64,000 nt of DNA from MWDV01 sp002070715 (GCA_035411585.1 DAONTI010000001.1:163088-227087), one strand, 5' to 3'. Shown: positions 37,863 to 47,357, counted from the first letter of the stretch. Numbers and translations: made by a program. Notes: a model not told the origin generated them from the letters alone.

Positions 37863-40800
37863 TCAACGGATGGCCTCGTCCGGGATTGAACTCACAAACT
37901 GATAAGTGCCGGATTCGACTTCGAAAACCGCCGCCCGGTTTTCGTACCGGAATCCTTTGATCCCCCGGGCTTTCATTGCCGGACTGCGCCCTTCGGTTAC
38001 CCCTTCCAAACTGGTTGCAGGAACGTGGACAGTGGCCGTGGTGTTCGGCGGCACTTTGATTTGCCAATCGAACCGGTTGCCGTTGCGTTTCCATTCGCTG
38101 GAGATCAATCCGTACGGCGAGCGGTGCGTGGCTTGGACGAACGCCAGATCGCCAACCGGATGCGGTTTCATGACGATGTGTTTGAAGCCCGGCTGCGCGG
38201 GATCCGGCTTGATGCCGGCCAGGCATTCGTAAAACCAGATCACCAGATCGCCCACGAGCATGACGTGGTTGCCGGAGTTCATGGCCGGATCGGCGGTATC
38301 GCCGTTCCACAACTCCCACACCGTGGTTGCGCCTTTTTCCACCATGTAACCCCAGCTCGGATACGCGCGGTTCGTCGCAAACCGATAAACAATGTCCGGA
38401 CGCCCGCCCTCGGTGAGCACGCGGTTGAGCCACTGCCCGCCCACGAGCCCGGTGCCAATGTGCCCGTGGGTTTCTTCGGTGATCTTCCACACCAAATGGT
38501 TGAACACGCGCGGGCGCTCGGTCGCCGGTACCATGTCGAACGCCAACGGAAGCACGCAGGAAGTCTGCGAACCGTTGTCGTAATAACCCTTTTCCTGATT
38601 GTAAAATTGCGCGTTCAACGCCGTCTTTAACTCCTCCGCCAGGGCGGTGAAACGGGCGGCGTCCTGGGAATGGCCCAGTTGGCGCGCGTAACCCGCCATG
38701 AGTTTCAAGCAGTGGTGGAAATAACTCGTGGCCAGGATGCCGCGGGCGGTTTTACGCGCGGGATCCTGGGAGTGAATCAACTGGGGATTTTCCGGCGGCA
38801 CACACCAATCCCCGTACTGATCCCGGGTGATGATGCCATTGGTGATATACCCGCTCATGTGGTCCACCCATTTCTTCATGCTCGGATAACGCCGGGCGAT
38901 GACCTCGGCATCGGCGTATTGTTCGTACAACGCCCCGGGAATGATCACCGCGCTGGCCGGCCAGGTCACGTCGTCATTGTAGAGTGGCCAGTAACTCGGG
39001 CAGACATCGGAAATGCTGCCGTTTTCCCGCTGCGCATCCGCCATGTCCTGCGTCCATTTGGCGTACAGGGCCGCGATGTCGAACAGGTAGGTTTCCCCCT
39101 TGGACTCGGCGGAACGGTCGCCGAGCCAGGCCTGCCGTTCATCGCGCTGCGGACAATCTGTGGGGAAGCTGCGATAGTTACCGCGCACTCCCCAGACAAT
39201 GTTGCTGTAGATCCGGTTGATCATCGGCTGCGAACAGATGAAGTGCCCGGCGGTGGCCACATCGTCGTTGACAACGCGGCCTTCGAGGGAGGCAAGCGTT
39301 GGCCGGCCCGGAAAACCGGTGACTTCCACATAACGAAATCCATGATACGTAAACCGCGGTTCCCAAACCTCCGTGCCCTGGCCTTTGAGGGTGTACACAT
39401 CCGTGACTTTGGCCCCCCGGATATTGTCGAGGTACAGCGAGCCATCCGCTTTCAAGGTTTCGGCATGACGGAGTGAGATTGCGGTGCCGGCGGGACCGCG
39501 CACTTTCAGCCGGCACCAACCGACCATGTTTTGGCCCAGATCATAGATGAACACGCCGGGTTTGATTTCGTTCATCGCGATGGGCCGGATGGTCTCCGTA
39601 ACCCGCAGGGGATGCATCATCTGCGCGGACAACTCGCCGCCGGGCGCGGCGACCACTTGCACCGGCGCCCACGCCGAATCGTCAAACCCGACGCGCGCCC
39701 ATCCCGGCAATTCTTGGCGCGCGTCGTACTCCTCGCCGTCATATTCGTTGTTGGCCAGGATGGGCCCGTCAGTGGTGAGTTTCCACGAGGCATCGCTCAC
39801 GATGGTTTCACGGGTGCCATCGGCGTAGTCCAATTCGAGTTGGAGTTGAAGTTGGGGAAATCCGAAAGTGCGGGTCCCAATCGGCACCCGGGAACGCGGA
39901 GCATAAAAACGGCCGTTGCCAAGCCAGACGCCCAAGGCATTCCAGCCGCTTTTCACCAGCGGGGTCACGTCATGCGTCACGTAAAATACGCGCTTGTCGT
40001 ATTCCGTCAGACCTGGCGAGAGCACGTGATCGCCCACCTTGTTGCCGTTGAGGTAAAGTTCCGAAAGCCCCAAACCGCTCATATACACCGTGGCCCGCAG
40101 AACCTTTTGGGTGGCGACAAATTCCTTGCGGAACATCCGCGCCGGCAGACGGCGATCCTCCGCGATGGAAATTTCGCCCCACGGTTTGATGCCGACCGCC
40201 CCCAGGACTTTAACCGCCGACCATCCCTGATCGTTGAATTCCGGCAACGTCCATTCGGAAACATCGTCGGTGAACGATCGCCACGCGGTGTCGGTGGCGA
40301 TAATCAACGGATCGCCCGTTTCAAATTCAACCTTCAAACGGCCAACCAATCCCGCCGGATTGGGCGCCTCCCCGACGTTCTTGACCCAGGCAGCAATGAC
40401 ATTGCGCCCGGGCCGCAAGCTCTTCGTGACGTCCATCTGGGTCGCCGTTCCGAAATTGTTGCCGCTCCCGGCGTGCTTCCCGTTGACGGCGCAAGCGAAT
40501 TGGTTGTCCCCCGTAAGCAACAGTTCCGCCTGACGCACCGCCCGATTCGCCGGCAGATCAAACGTGCGGCGAAAATAACGGGTGGCCACGGGCGCGGCTC
40601 TTTCCGGTTGCCCTTCGGGAAACCAAATCCATGAACAACCCTCCAACACCGGGGTTTTCCCGGCCGCCTCCTTACCAATCCATTGCCCCCGCCAATCGCC
40701 GGCCTGCAACAACCCCATGCTCCACCGGGCGGGCTGGCTCCAAGCCGAAGGGTTGCCGTGCTCATCCCAAACGCGGACCTTCCAAAAACACTGCTGCCGG

Positions 40801-41141
40801 GATTTCAGCGGCTGGCCGGCGTAATGGACATGAATGGATTGATCGGACTCGATCCGGCCACTGTCCCACAGATCACCCCGATGCGCTTTCAATTGGGCCG
40901 CGCTGCTGGCGACCAAAACCTGATAGGCGCTTTGCCGGGCGCCGCGTTGGGTCGCGTGCAGCACCCAACTCAAGCGCGGCTGAACGGTGTCAATGCCCAG
41001 CGGGTTATCCAAAAACTCACAACGCAAGTCGCCGACAGTCACGCCGGCGTGCAATAAACTTGGGCCGAGCCCCGGGACACTACCCAAACCCAAAGCCAAA
41101 AAAGTCAGCAGAAAAAAATGCCGGAACGAGGATTGTTTCAT
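37863..41141 (-). CDS. Alpha-L-rhamnosidase, glycoside hydrolase family 78
   Basis: With the start at 41141 (MKQSSFRHFFLL) the protein has 1092 residues and a signal peptide ending near LLHAG; an in-frame ATG at 41162 would add seven. The order is an N-terminal Ig-like domain (VTVGDLRCEFLDNPLGID), a lectin-like jelly roll, the rhamnosidase N domain and an (alpha/alpha)6 catalytic barrel. The block TDCPQRDERQAWLGD near residue 667 holds catalytic acidic residues. It would remove terminal rhamnose from plant or algal polysaccharides outside the cytoplasm. No transporter is adjacent. Confidence 0.94.
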   Translation of the reverse strand: MKQSSFRHFFLLTFLALGLGSVPGLGPSLLHAGVTVGDLRCEFLDNPLGIDTVQPRLSWVLHATQRGARQSAYQVLVASSAAQLKAHRGDLWDSGRIESDQSIHVHYAGQPLKSRQQCFWKVRVWDEHGNPSAWSQPARWSMGLLQAGDWRGQWIGKEAAGKTPVLEGCSWIWFPEGQPERAAPVATRYFRRTFDLPANRAVRQAELLLTGDNQFACAVNGKHAGSGNNFGTATQMDVTKSLRPGRNVIAAWVKNVGEAPNPAGLVGRLKVEFETGDPLIIATDTAWRSFTDDVSEWTLPEFNDQGWSAVKVLGAVGIKPWGEISIAEDRRLPARMFRKEFVATQKVLRATVYMSGLGLSELYLNGNKVGDHVLSPGLTEYDKRVFYVTHDVTPLVKSGWNALGVWLGNGRFYAPRSRVPIGTRTFGFPQLQLQLELDYADGTRETIVSDASWKLTTDGPILANNEYDGEEYDARQELPGWARVGFDDSAWAPVQVVAAPGGELSAQMMHPLRVTETIRPIAMNEIKPGVFIYDLGQNMVGWCRLKVRGPAGTAISLRHAETLKADGSLYLDNIRGAKVTDVYTLKGQGTEVWEPRFTYHGFRYVEVTGFPGRPTLASLEGRVVNDDVATAGHFICSQPMINRIYSNIVWGVRGNYRSFPTDCPQRDERQAWLGDRSAESKGETYLFDIAALYAKWTQDMADAQRENGSISDVCPSYWPLYNDDVTWPASAVIIPGALYEQYADAEVIARRYPSMKKWVDHMSGYITNGIITRDQYGDWCVPPENPQLIHSQDPARKTARGILATSYFHHCLKLMAGYARQLGHSQDAARFTALAEELKTALNAQFYNQEKGYYDNGSQTSCVLPLAFDMVPATERPRVFNHLVWKITEETHGHIGTGLVGGQWLNRVLTEGGRPDIVYRFATNRAYPSWGYMVEKGATTVWELWNGDTADPAMNSGNHVMLVGDLVIWFYECLAGIKPDPAQPGFKHIVMKPHPVGDLAFVQATHRSPYGLISSEWKRNGNRFDWQIKVPPNTTATVHVPATSLEGVTEGRSPAMKARGIKGFRYENRAAVFEVESGTYQFVSSIPDEAIR

Positions 41142-41227
41142 AGCGCGGCTCATTATGCCCAAGACGCGCCGCCAAGCAATCCTCGGCGCCGAGAGCCGAT
41201 TGTCCCCCGTTCAAAACGCAGGGATAT

Positions 41228-41437
41228 TTAATCCAGAAACGTCCAGAGGTCGTCTTTGCCAAATTCGGGGCAGCAGGAACCGCCCTTTTGGTAACAGTCC
41301 ATGCACAACTTGCGCCCGCCCAGCTCCACGGCGCCGAACTGGCCGCATTCCTCGCACGCGGCATTTTCATCCAAGGAGGGCGATTTATTTGGATCGGCCG
41401 GGATAAGTGCTGGGTTGGGTGTGCCGGTAAGTTTCAT
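41228..41437 (-). CDS. Miniature six-cysteine protein, paralogue 1
   Basis: The ATG at 41437 gives 69 residues. Cysteines are at 28, 31, 45, 48, 55 and 56 (CEECGQFGA, CMDCYQ, SCCPEFG). The spacing CxxC-x13-CxxC-x6-CC is identical to that of the protein at 50712-50930, so the two are clearly paralogous. The two CxxC pairs suggest a zinc ribbon. The protein is probably cytoplasmic and I know no function for it. Only four bases separate it from the upstream DUF3088 gene, which indicates an operon. Confidence 0.75.
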   Translation of the reverse strand: MKLTGTPNPALIPADPNKSPSLDENAACEECGQFGAVELGGRKLCMDCYQKGGSCCPEFGKDDLWTFLD

Positions 41438-41441
41438 GCGT

Positions 41442-41789
41442 TCAATGGGGAATGCCAATGCCGTGAACCCGAGCCAGGTAACCGGCAATTTCGTTCGCCC
41501 CTTCGACAAACCAGCGGCCCTTGGCTTGTTGGAGGGGAGACCGCGCCAACGACGGGTCGGGGGCGGTGGGCAATACCAGCACCGGACAACTTTGATTCTC
41601 TTCGCCGAGCAAATCAATCAACTCCGGACGGGGGCGGGGAAAGTCCAGCCAGCGCACCTCGAGTTTTTCCTTGAGGACGGGGTAGAATTCCAGCAACCCC
41701 ACCATCTGCGCACAGCCGGGGCAGAAATACGGGCCCTTGCCCGCATCCAAAAAATCCGGTTTCAAAAGATACAAACGATCGTGTTTCAT
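41442..41789 (-). CDS. DUF3088 thioredoxin-like protein
   Basis: This 115-residue protein starts MKHDRLYLLKPDFLDAG and has YFCPGCAQMVGLLEF, a CxxC site at the start of a helix as in thioredoxin folds. The pattern matches the DUF3088 family. It forms a two-gene operon with the six-cysteine miniprotein (four-base gap). A thiol or metal transfer role for the pair is an inference from the cysteine motifs. Confidence 0.8.
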   Translation of the reverse strand: MKHDRLYLLKPDFLDAGKGPYFCPGCAQMVGLLEFYPVLKEKLEVRWLDFPRPRPELIDLLGEENQSCPVLVLPTAPDPSLARSPLQQAKGRWFVEGANEIAGYLARVHGIGIPH

Positions 41790-42038
41790 AAATCCAACGT
41801 GTTTTCAGAGCCGTAGCGCGGCGCGCATTTTCGCCGGTCGTTTCATCACGTCCGCCAGGGTGTAACGGTCCTGACCCGAAGAGGGCGCGAAATGCCGCGC
41901 GCTTCAGCCACCTGGTTCCCGTAATGCGCGGCGGACGGCGCAACGCCACCGCCATCAACCCGTGGAAGGCGTCGTCAAAATCAGCGCTTAATCGCATCGC
42001 CGGTAAGATACAGCCGTCACCGTCCGGCGGCAAGCTTA

Positions 42039-42061
42039 AAAATGTATTTGAAATACAGCTT
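42039..42061. promoter_or_regulatory. NsrR-like operator upstream of the PDH operon
   Basis: The core ATGTATTTGAAATACAG (42042-42058) is a dyad centred on G42050. It fits the NsrR consensus AAnATGyATTT-n-AAATrCATnTT with the outer AA and TT in place and one mismatch in the right half. The centre lies 52 bp before the E1alpha ATG. A second, weaker match of the same design lies upstream of the Rrf2 regulator gene in this window. Confidence 0.65.
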
Positions 42062-42076
42062 TTATTCGCCTACGCT
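42048..42076 (+). promoter_or_regulatory. Promoter candidate of the PDH operon
   Basis: TTGAAA (42048-42053) and TACGCT (42071-42076) are separated by 17 bases, a sigma-70 arrangement with a moderate -10 box. The -35 box lies inside the NsrR-like dyad, so a bound repressor would block polymerase. Confidence 0.45.
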
Positions 42077-42101
42077 GGGAGGTGGTGATTAATTCACGTT
42101 T

Positions 42102-43178
42102 ATGGAAACAACTTTAGAGGCGGCCCCCTTTGTCGAGGCGGAGGTGAATCGCACGTTAACCGCGGCGGAAAAGATTCATTTTTTGAGTCAGATGCTGCGG
42201 ATCCGGCGGTTCGAGCAGGCGGCGCTCCGGCAGTATCAGACCAGTGGTCAGATCGGCGGCTTTCTGCACCTGTACTCCGGCCAGGAGGCGGTGGCCGTTG
42301 GCACCCTGTCCTTGCGCGGTGAGAACGATCACGTCGTTGCCGGTTATCGCACGCACGGCCAGGCCTTGGCCATGGGGATGACGATGAATGAGTGCATGGC
42401 CGAACTGTTCGGCAGGGCGACGGGTTGTTCCAAAGGGAAGGGCGGCTCCATGCACTTTTTCGCGCCGGACAAGAATTACTGGGGTGGCCATGGCATTGTC
42501 GCCGGCCAGACGCCGCTTGGCCTCGGGCTGGCCTTCGCCCTGAAATACAAAGGGATCAAAGGCTGCTGCCTTTGCTATTTGGGGGATGGCGCGGTGAACC
42601 AGGGAGTGTATCAGGCTTCGCTCAATCTCGCTTCGCTCTGGAGTTTGCCGGTGGTGTACATCATCGAGAACAACCAGTATTCGATGGGCACCAGCGAAGA
42701 ACGTTCCTCCGCTTTTCGGGGGTGCCTCGCGGCCCGGGCGGAGGCTTACGACATGGCCTGGGATCGCTGCAGCGGGGAGAACATCTACGAAGTGCGGGCC
42801 AAGACCTGGCCGGCGTTGCAACGCGCCCGCGAGGAATCGCGGCCCACGGTCCTTGAAATCGCCACCTACCGTTACTACGGTCATTCGGTGGCCGACGCCA
42901 ACGCCAAGAAGTACCGCCGGCCGGAGGAAATTGAAAAATACCGCACGTTGCATGACCCCATTCAATTGTGGCAAAAGCAACTGTACGCCGAAGGGATTTT
43001 GACCGAGGCGCAGGCGGCTGAACTGGACGCCGCCGCCGCGGCCGAGGTCGCCGAGTCCGTGCGCTTCGCCCGGGAAAGCCCGTTGCCGGCGCCAGCCGAC
43101 ATTTTCTCGGATGTGTATGTCGAAGTGGACCGGCAGACCCCGGCCGGCCGCACCGGGAAATTTTTCTTCAACGACTAA
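42102..43178 (+). CDS. pdhA: Pyruvate dehydrogenase E1 component, alpha subunit
   Basis: The 358-residue protein is the ThDP-binding half of E1, which decarboxylates pyruvate and reductively acetylates E2. It shows FLHLYSGQEAVAVG, RTHGQALAMG, the ThDP motif GDGAVNQGVYQASLN and YRYYGHSVAD in the phosphorylation-loop region. The first gene of a five-gene run: E1alpha, E1beta (12-bp gap), E2 (6-bp gap), E3 (13-bp gap) and an AhpD-like protein. A branched-chain oxoacid activity cannot be excluded but the motif set favours pyruvate. Confidence 0.94.
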   Translation: METTLEAAPFVEAEVNRTLTAAEKIHFLSQMLRIRRFEQAALRQYQTSGQIGGFLHLYSGQEAVAVGTLSLRGENDHVVAGYRTHGQALAMGMTMNECMAELFGRATGCSKGKGGSMHFFAPDKNYWGGHGIVAGQTPLGLGLAFALKYKGIKGCCLCYLGDGAVNQGVYQASLNLASLWSLPVVYIIENNQYSMGTSEERSSAFRGCLAARAEAYDMAWDRCSGENIYEVRAKTWPALQRAREESRPTVLEIATYRYYGHSVADANAKKYRRPEEIEKYRTLHDPIQLWQKQLYAEGILTEAQAAELDAAAAAEVAESVRFARESPLPAPADIFSDVYVEVDRQTPAGRTGKFFFND

Positions 43179-43190
43179 CTGAGAATTTCC

Positions 43191-44165
43191 ATGCCCGTCA
43201 TCACTTATCGCAAAGCCCTGAACGACGCGCTGGCGGAGGAACTCGCGCGCGACGAAAATGTGTTCATCATCGGTGAGGAGGTCGCGCAATACAATGGCGC
43301 CTACAAGGTCACCGAAGGCTTGTGGCAACGCTTTGGCGACAAACGCGTGCTGGACACGCCGATCACCGAAGCCGCGTTCGTGGGGCTGAGCATCGGCGCA
43401 TCGATGCTGGGGCTGCGCCCGGTGGTCGAGTTGATGTTCTGGAGTTTTGCCTTTGTCGCCTATGACCAGATCGTCAACAACGCCGGCTGCATTCGTTACA
43501 TGTCGGGCGGACAGATTCATCTGCCCCTCGTCATCCGCGGTCCGGCCAACGGCGGCACCAACGTGGGCGCCACCCACTCCCACACCCCGGAAAGCATTCT
43601 GGCGAACAACCCCGGCGTAAAGGTGGCCTGTCCCGCCACTGCTTACGACGCGAAGGGGTTGATGAAAACCGCGATCCGCGACGATGACCCCGTCTTCGTC
43701 ATGGAAAACACCCTGCTTTACGGCGAGACTTGGGAGGTGCCGGAGGAGGAATATCTGATCCCCCTCGGGGTGGCCGACGTGAAGCGCGAAGGCGCCGACC
43801 TCTCGCTCATCGCCCACGGTCGCGCGACCGTGACGAGTTTGAAGGCGGCGGAAATTCTGGCGCACGAGCACAACATTCGCGCCGAGGTGGTGGATCTGCG
43901 CTCGATCCGCCCGCTGGATGAGGAAACCATTCTACGTTCCGTGCGCAAAACGCACCGCGCCGTGCTGGTGGATGAAAACAAGCCGTTCGGGGCCGTGAGC
44001 GCCCAAATCGCGGCGATCATACAGGAGAAGGCGTTCGACGATCTCGACGCGCCGGTGCTGCGCGTCTGCACGCTGGACGCGCCGGCCATCTACAGTCCGC
44101 CGCTGGAAAAGATTCAATTGCCCACGCCGGAACGGATTGTGGAAAAAGTTTTAAGCATCGCCTGA
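43191..44165 (+). CDS. pdhB: Pyruvate dehydrogenase E1 component, beta subunit
   Basis: This 324-residue protein is the transketolase-like second half of E1. It starts ITYRKALNDALAEELARD, with VFIIGEEVAQYNGAYKVTEG near the ThDP site, and has a C-terminal transketolase domain (EVVDLRSIRPLDEETI, VDENKPFGAVSAQIA). It forms the alpha2beta2 E1 with the product of the gene upstream. The gap to pdhA is 12 bp and to the E2 gene six bp. Confidence 0.94.
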   Translation: MPVITYRKALNDALAEELARDENVFIIGEEVAQYNGAYKVTEGLWQRFGDKRVLDTPITEAAFVGLSIGASMLGLRPVVELMFWSFAFVAYDQIVNNAGCIRYMSGGQIHLPLVIRGPANGGTNVGATHSHTPESILANNPGVKVACPATAYDAKGLMKTAIRDDDPVFVMENTLLYGETWEVPEEEYLIPLGVADVKREGADLSLIAHGRATVTSLKAAEILAHEHNIRAEVVDLRSIRPLDEETILRSVRKTHRAVLVDENKPFGAVSAQIAAIIQEKAFDDLDAPVLRVCTLDAPAIYSPPLEKIQLPTPERIVEKVLSIA

Positions 44166-44171
44166 CGTCTT

Positions 44172-45440
44172 ATGCCCTACGTTGAAATGCCCAAATTGAG
44201 CGATACGATGGCCGAAGGCACCGTGGTCAAATGGCGCAAGGCGACTGGCGACGCGGTGAAGGCGGGCGACGTGCTGGCCGAAATCGAAACGGACAAGGCG
44301 GTGATGGAACTGGAGGCGTTCGAAAGCGGCACGTTGAGGGAAATTTACGTGGCCGAAGGCGGCAAGGCGCGCATTGGCGAAAAACTGGCCCTGCTGCTGG
44401 GGGCGAACGAAAGCGTGCCGCAGGCTGATGACCTCGCCGTTTCACAAAAAGCGACCGCGGCGCCCTCGACGCATGAGATTTCCCCCCAGCCATCCGTTGC
44501 GGCGGCGGGCGCCAACGATGCGCCATCGCCCACACGCGCTGCGACCGGAACATCGCAACTGCCCACCAGTGGCCGCGTGAAAGCGTCGCCGCTGGCGCGA
44601 AAGATCGCCCGGGCAAAAGGCGTGGACTTGAACACGCTTAAGGGATCCGGTCCCGGTGGCCGCATTGTCGCCCGCGATGTGGAATCGGCCCGGCCGGTGC
44701 CCGCGGCTGCATCGCCACCGGAGATTCCACCCCTGCCGGCTGGCCTTGGGGATCGGCGCATTCCGCTCTCGGGCATGCGAAAAATCATCGCCGAACGCCT
44801 CCTGGCCAGCAAACGGCAGATTCCGCATTTCTATCTCAACATTGAAGTGGATGCCGGGGAACTGGTCCGGTTGCGGACGCAATTGAATGAACACCTGGAA
44901 AAATCGGGCCAGAGCAAACTCACCTTCAACGATTTCATCCTAAAAGCGGTGGTCGGGGCGGCCACCAAGGTGCCGCGCGTTAATGCCGCCTTTGCCGGCG
45001 ACGCCGTCATCGAATATGGTGACGTGCATTTGTCGGTCGCGGTCGCCGTCGAGGAGGGACTGGTGACCCCGGTGATCCGGCAGGCGCAGAAGAAATCGCT
45101 CCGGGAAATCAGCGAAACCGTGAAAGACCTGGCGACGCGCGCCCGCACCAAGAAACTGAAACCGGAGGAATACCAGGGTGGCACGCTCACGGTGTCAAAC
45201 TTGGGCAGTTACGGCGTGGACAGCTTCCTGGCGGTGATCAATCCGCCGCAGGCGGTGATTCTGGCGATTGGCGCGATTGTCAAAAAACCGGTCGTCAACG
45301 CCCGGGATGAAATCGTCATCGCCCATCGTCTGGCGATTGGCTTGAGCGCCGATCACCGGGTGGTGGATGGCGCGGTTGGCGCGCAATATCTGGCGGAATT
45401 GCGGCAGTTGCTGGAGAATCCGGCGTGGATGTTGTTCTAA
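44172..45440 (+). CDS. pdhC: Dihydrolipoamide acetyltransferase (PDH E2)
   Basis: The 422 residues hold one N-terminal lipoyl domain (PKLSDTMAEGTVVKW, with the lipoyl lysine in EIETDKAVMELE), an Ala/Pro/Thr-rich linker and a peripheral-subunit-binding domain (KASPLARKIARAKGVDL). The catalytic domain ends with the active-site motif SADHRVVDGAVG. It passes acetyl groups to CoA and its lipoyl arm is reoxidised by the E3 encoded next. In mycobacteria E2 also donates electrons to AhpD, and an AhpD-like gene follows E3 here. Confidence 0.95.
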   Translation: MPYVEMPKLSDTMAEGTVVKWRKATGDAVKAGDVLAEIETDKAVMELEAFESGTLREIYVAEGGKARIGEKLALLLGANESVPQADDLAVSQKATAAPSTHEISPQPSVAAAGANDAPSPTRAATGTSQLPTSGRVKASPLARKIARAKGVDLNTLKGSGPGGRIVARDVESARPVPAAASPPEIPPLPAGLGDRRIPLSGMRKIIAERLLASKRQIPHFYLNIEVDAGELVRLRTQLNEHLEKSGQSKLTFNDFILKAVVGAATKVPRVNAAFAGDAVIEYGDVHLSVAVAVEEGLVTPVIRQAQKKSLREISETVKDLATRARTKKLKPEEYQGGTLTVSNLGSYGVDSFLAVINPPQAVILAIGAIVKKPVVNARDEIVIAHRLAIGLSADHRVVDGAVGAQYLAELRQLLENPAWMLF

Positions 45441-45453
45441 CGATTTTGAACTT

Positions 45454-46830
45454 ATGAGCTACGATTTAATTGTGATCGGTGGCGGTCCGGCGGGTTATGT
45501 GGGCGCCATCCGGGCCGCCCAACTGGGCAAACGGGTTGCCTGCGTGGAAAAAGAGCGCGCGGGCGGCACCTGCTTGAATTGGGGTTGCATCCCCACCAAG
45601 TCCCTGCTGCGCAACGCGGAGTTGTTTCACCTGATGAAACACCGCGCGGAGGAATATGGTTTCAAGTTTGCCAGTTTGGATTTTGACTGGGGCAAAGTGA
45701 TCCAGCGTTCGCGCGCCGTGGCCGACAAAAATGCGGCTGGCATTGAGTATTTGTTCAAGAAGAACAAGGTGGATTACGTCCGCGGCGAGGGGGCCCTTGA
45801 TCGCGCCGGCGAAGTGACGGTCAAATTGGCCGATGGTCAGACCCGGAAATTGGCGGCGCCGAAAATCCTGCTGGCCACCGGCGTGGTGTCGCGGCCGCTG
45901 CCCGGGTTTCCGTTTAACGGCACCACCGTCATCGGCAGCCGTGAAGCGCTGGTCTTGGCCTCGCAGCCCAAAGACATCATCATCATCGGCGCCGGGGCCA
46001 TTGGCGTCGAGTTCGCCTACTTCTTCAACGCCTTTGGCACCAAAGTGACACTGGTGGAAATGATGCCCAACATCCTGCCGTTGGAAGACACCGAGGCTTC
46101 CCAAGCGCTGGAAAAAGCCTTTGTCCGGCAGGGCATCAAAGTCTTGACGGGCACGAAGGTCGTCAAAGCCGAGACTGGCGCCGGCGGCGTCACCATCACC
46201 GTGGAAGGTAACCAAGTCGAAACGCTCAGCGCCGGGCTGTGCCTGGTGGCCATCGGCGTGCAGCCATTGATGCCGGGCGGGGCGTCCCTCAAGCTCACGC
46301 CGCGGGGTTACCTCGAAACCGACGCGCGCTATCAAACGAGTCTGCCGGGAGTTTATGCGGCGGGCGACATCATTGGGCCGCCATTGCTGGCGCATACGGC
46401 CAGTTATGAGGCGATTCAGGCGGTTGAAGGCATGTTCACCCAGCACGTTCCGAAAAAGGTCGAGCTTTTCCCCAGTTGCACCTACAGCCAGCCCCAGGTG
46501 GCGAGCGTGGGATTGACCGAACGGGCCGCGAAGGAAAAGGGATTGAAATTCCGCGTCGGCAAATTCCCCTTCAGCGCCAGCGGCAAAGCCCGGGCCGTGG
46601 GCGAAGTGGATGGCTTTGTGAAACTGCTGTTCGGCGAGCCGCATGGTGAATTGCTGGGGGCGCACATCGTCGGCGCCGAAGCGACGGAGATGATTGCCGA
46701 GTTGGGGCTGGCCCTCACCCTGGAGGCCACGCATGAGGAAATCGAAGCCAGCATTCATGCCCACCCCACGCTCAGTGAAGCTGTGCATGAGGCGACTGGC
46801 CAGGCCTTCGGAACGGCAATTCACCTTTGA
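45454..46830 (+). CDS. lpdA: Dihydrolipoamide dehydrogenase (E3)
   Basis: The ATG at 45454 (MSYDLIVIGGGPAGYVG) gives 458 residues. FAD binding is at the N-terminus and the redox disulfide is in GGTCLNWGCIPTKSLL. The NAD-binding block is IIIGAGAIGVEFAYFF and the active-site His/Glu pair is in EASIHAHPTLSEAVHEA. E3 reoxidises E2 lipoamide and makes NADH. Lipoamide dehydrogenases and lipoyl groups are sensitive to nitric oxide, which fits the NsrR-like operator upstream of the operon. Confidence 0.96.
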   Translation: MSYDLIVIGGGPAGYVGAIRAAQLGKRVACVEKERAGGTCLNWGCIPTKSLLRNAELFHLMKHRAEEYGFKFASLDFDWGKVIQRSRAVADKNAAGIEYLFKKNKVDYVRGEGALDRAGEVTVKLADGQTRKLAAPKILLATGVVSRPLPGFPFNGTTVIGSREALVLASQPKDIIIIGAGAIGVEFAYFFNAFGTKVTLVEMMPNILPLEDTEASQALEKAFVRQGIKVLTGTKVVKAETGAGGVTITVEGNQVETLSAGLCLVAIGVQPLMPGGASLKLTPRGYLETDARYQTSLPGVYAAGDIIGPPLLAHTASYEAIQAVEGMFTQHVPKKVELFPSCTYSQPQVASVGLTERAAKEKGLKFRVGKFPFSASGKARAVGEVDGFVKLLFGEPHGELLGAHIVGAEATEMIAELGLALTLEATHEEIEASIHAHPTLSEAVHEATGQAFGTAIHL

Positions 46831-46895
46831 TTCCGCCATCAGGAGCGGCCGATCGGCAGCTTTAGCCAGCAAACAAACAATCAACGAAAACCAGT

Positions 46896-47357
46896 ATGCA
46901 CGAACCGCGAATCAAATATCCGGAAGTCGCACCGGACGGACTCAAAGCCATGCTTGGCCTCGAACAATACGCGCGCAACAGCGGGCTGGAGCATGCGCTG
47001 CTCGAACTGGTCAAGACCCGCGCTTCGCAAATCAACGGTTGTGCTTCCTGCCTCGATATGCACACCAAGGATGCCCGCGCCGCCGGAGAAACCGAGCAAC
47101 GGCTCTACACGCTTTCGGCCTGGGCGGAGACGCCATTTTTTACCGAACGCGAGCGCGCCGCGTTGGCGTGGACCGAGGCGGTCACCCGCGTTGCTGAGTC
47201 GCAGGTGCCGGATGCCGTTTACGCACAGGCGCGGCGGCATTTCTCAGAGAAAGAGCTGGTGGATCTCACCCTGGCGATCGTGGCGATCAATGGCTGGAAC
47301 CGCCTCTCCGTTGCGTTTCGCACCGTTCCGGGAACGTACCAGCCCGCCCGGCGTTGA
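46896..47357 (+). CDS. AhpD-like carboxymuconolactone decarboxylase-family protein
   Basis: This 153-residue all-helical protein carries the AhpD redox signature CASCLDMH, i.e. CxxCxxxH, after VKTRASQING. AhpD proteins are disulfide reductases that in Mycobacterium are reduced by E2 and E3 of the oxoacid dehydrogenases and in turn reduce AhpC or peroxides. Here the gene lies 66 bp after the E3 gene on the same strand, a telling arrangement. No ahpC is present in the window. Other family members act as gamma-carboxymuconolactone decarboxylases, but those lack this CxxC. Confidence 0.88.
   Translation: MHEPRIKYPEVAPDGLKAMLGLEQYARNSGLEHALLELVKTRASQINGCASCLDMHTKDARAAGETEQRLYTLSAWAETPFFTERERAALAWTEAVTRVAESQVPDAVYAQARRHFSEKELVDLTLAIVAINGWNRLSVAFRTVPGTYQPARR

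Larger units (their letters stand above)
41790..42101. other. Divergent control region (312 bp) between DUF3088 and PDH operons
   Basis: The right end contains the NsrR-like operator and a promoter candidate for the PDH operon. The left 240 bp hold no gene that I can support, although one minus frame is open through most of it. The DUF3088 promoter is not obvious. Confidence 0.5.

Noticed and set aside
41614..42033. Minus-strand frame covering the region between DUF3088 and PDH genes
   Set aside because: It overlaps the DUF3088 gene in another frame and its translation shows no family features.
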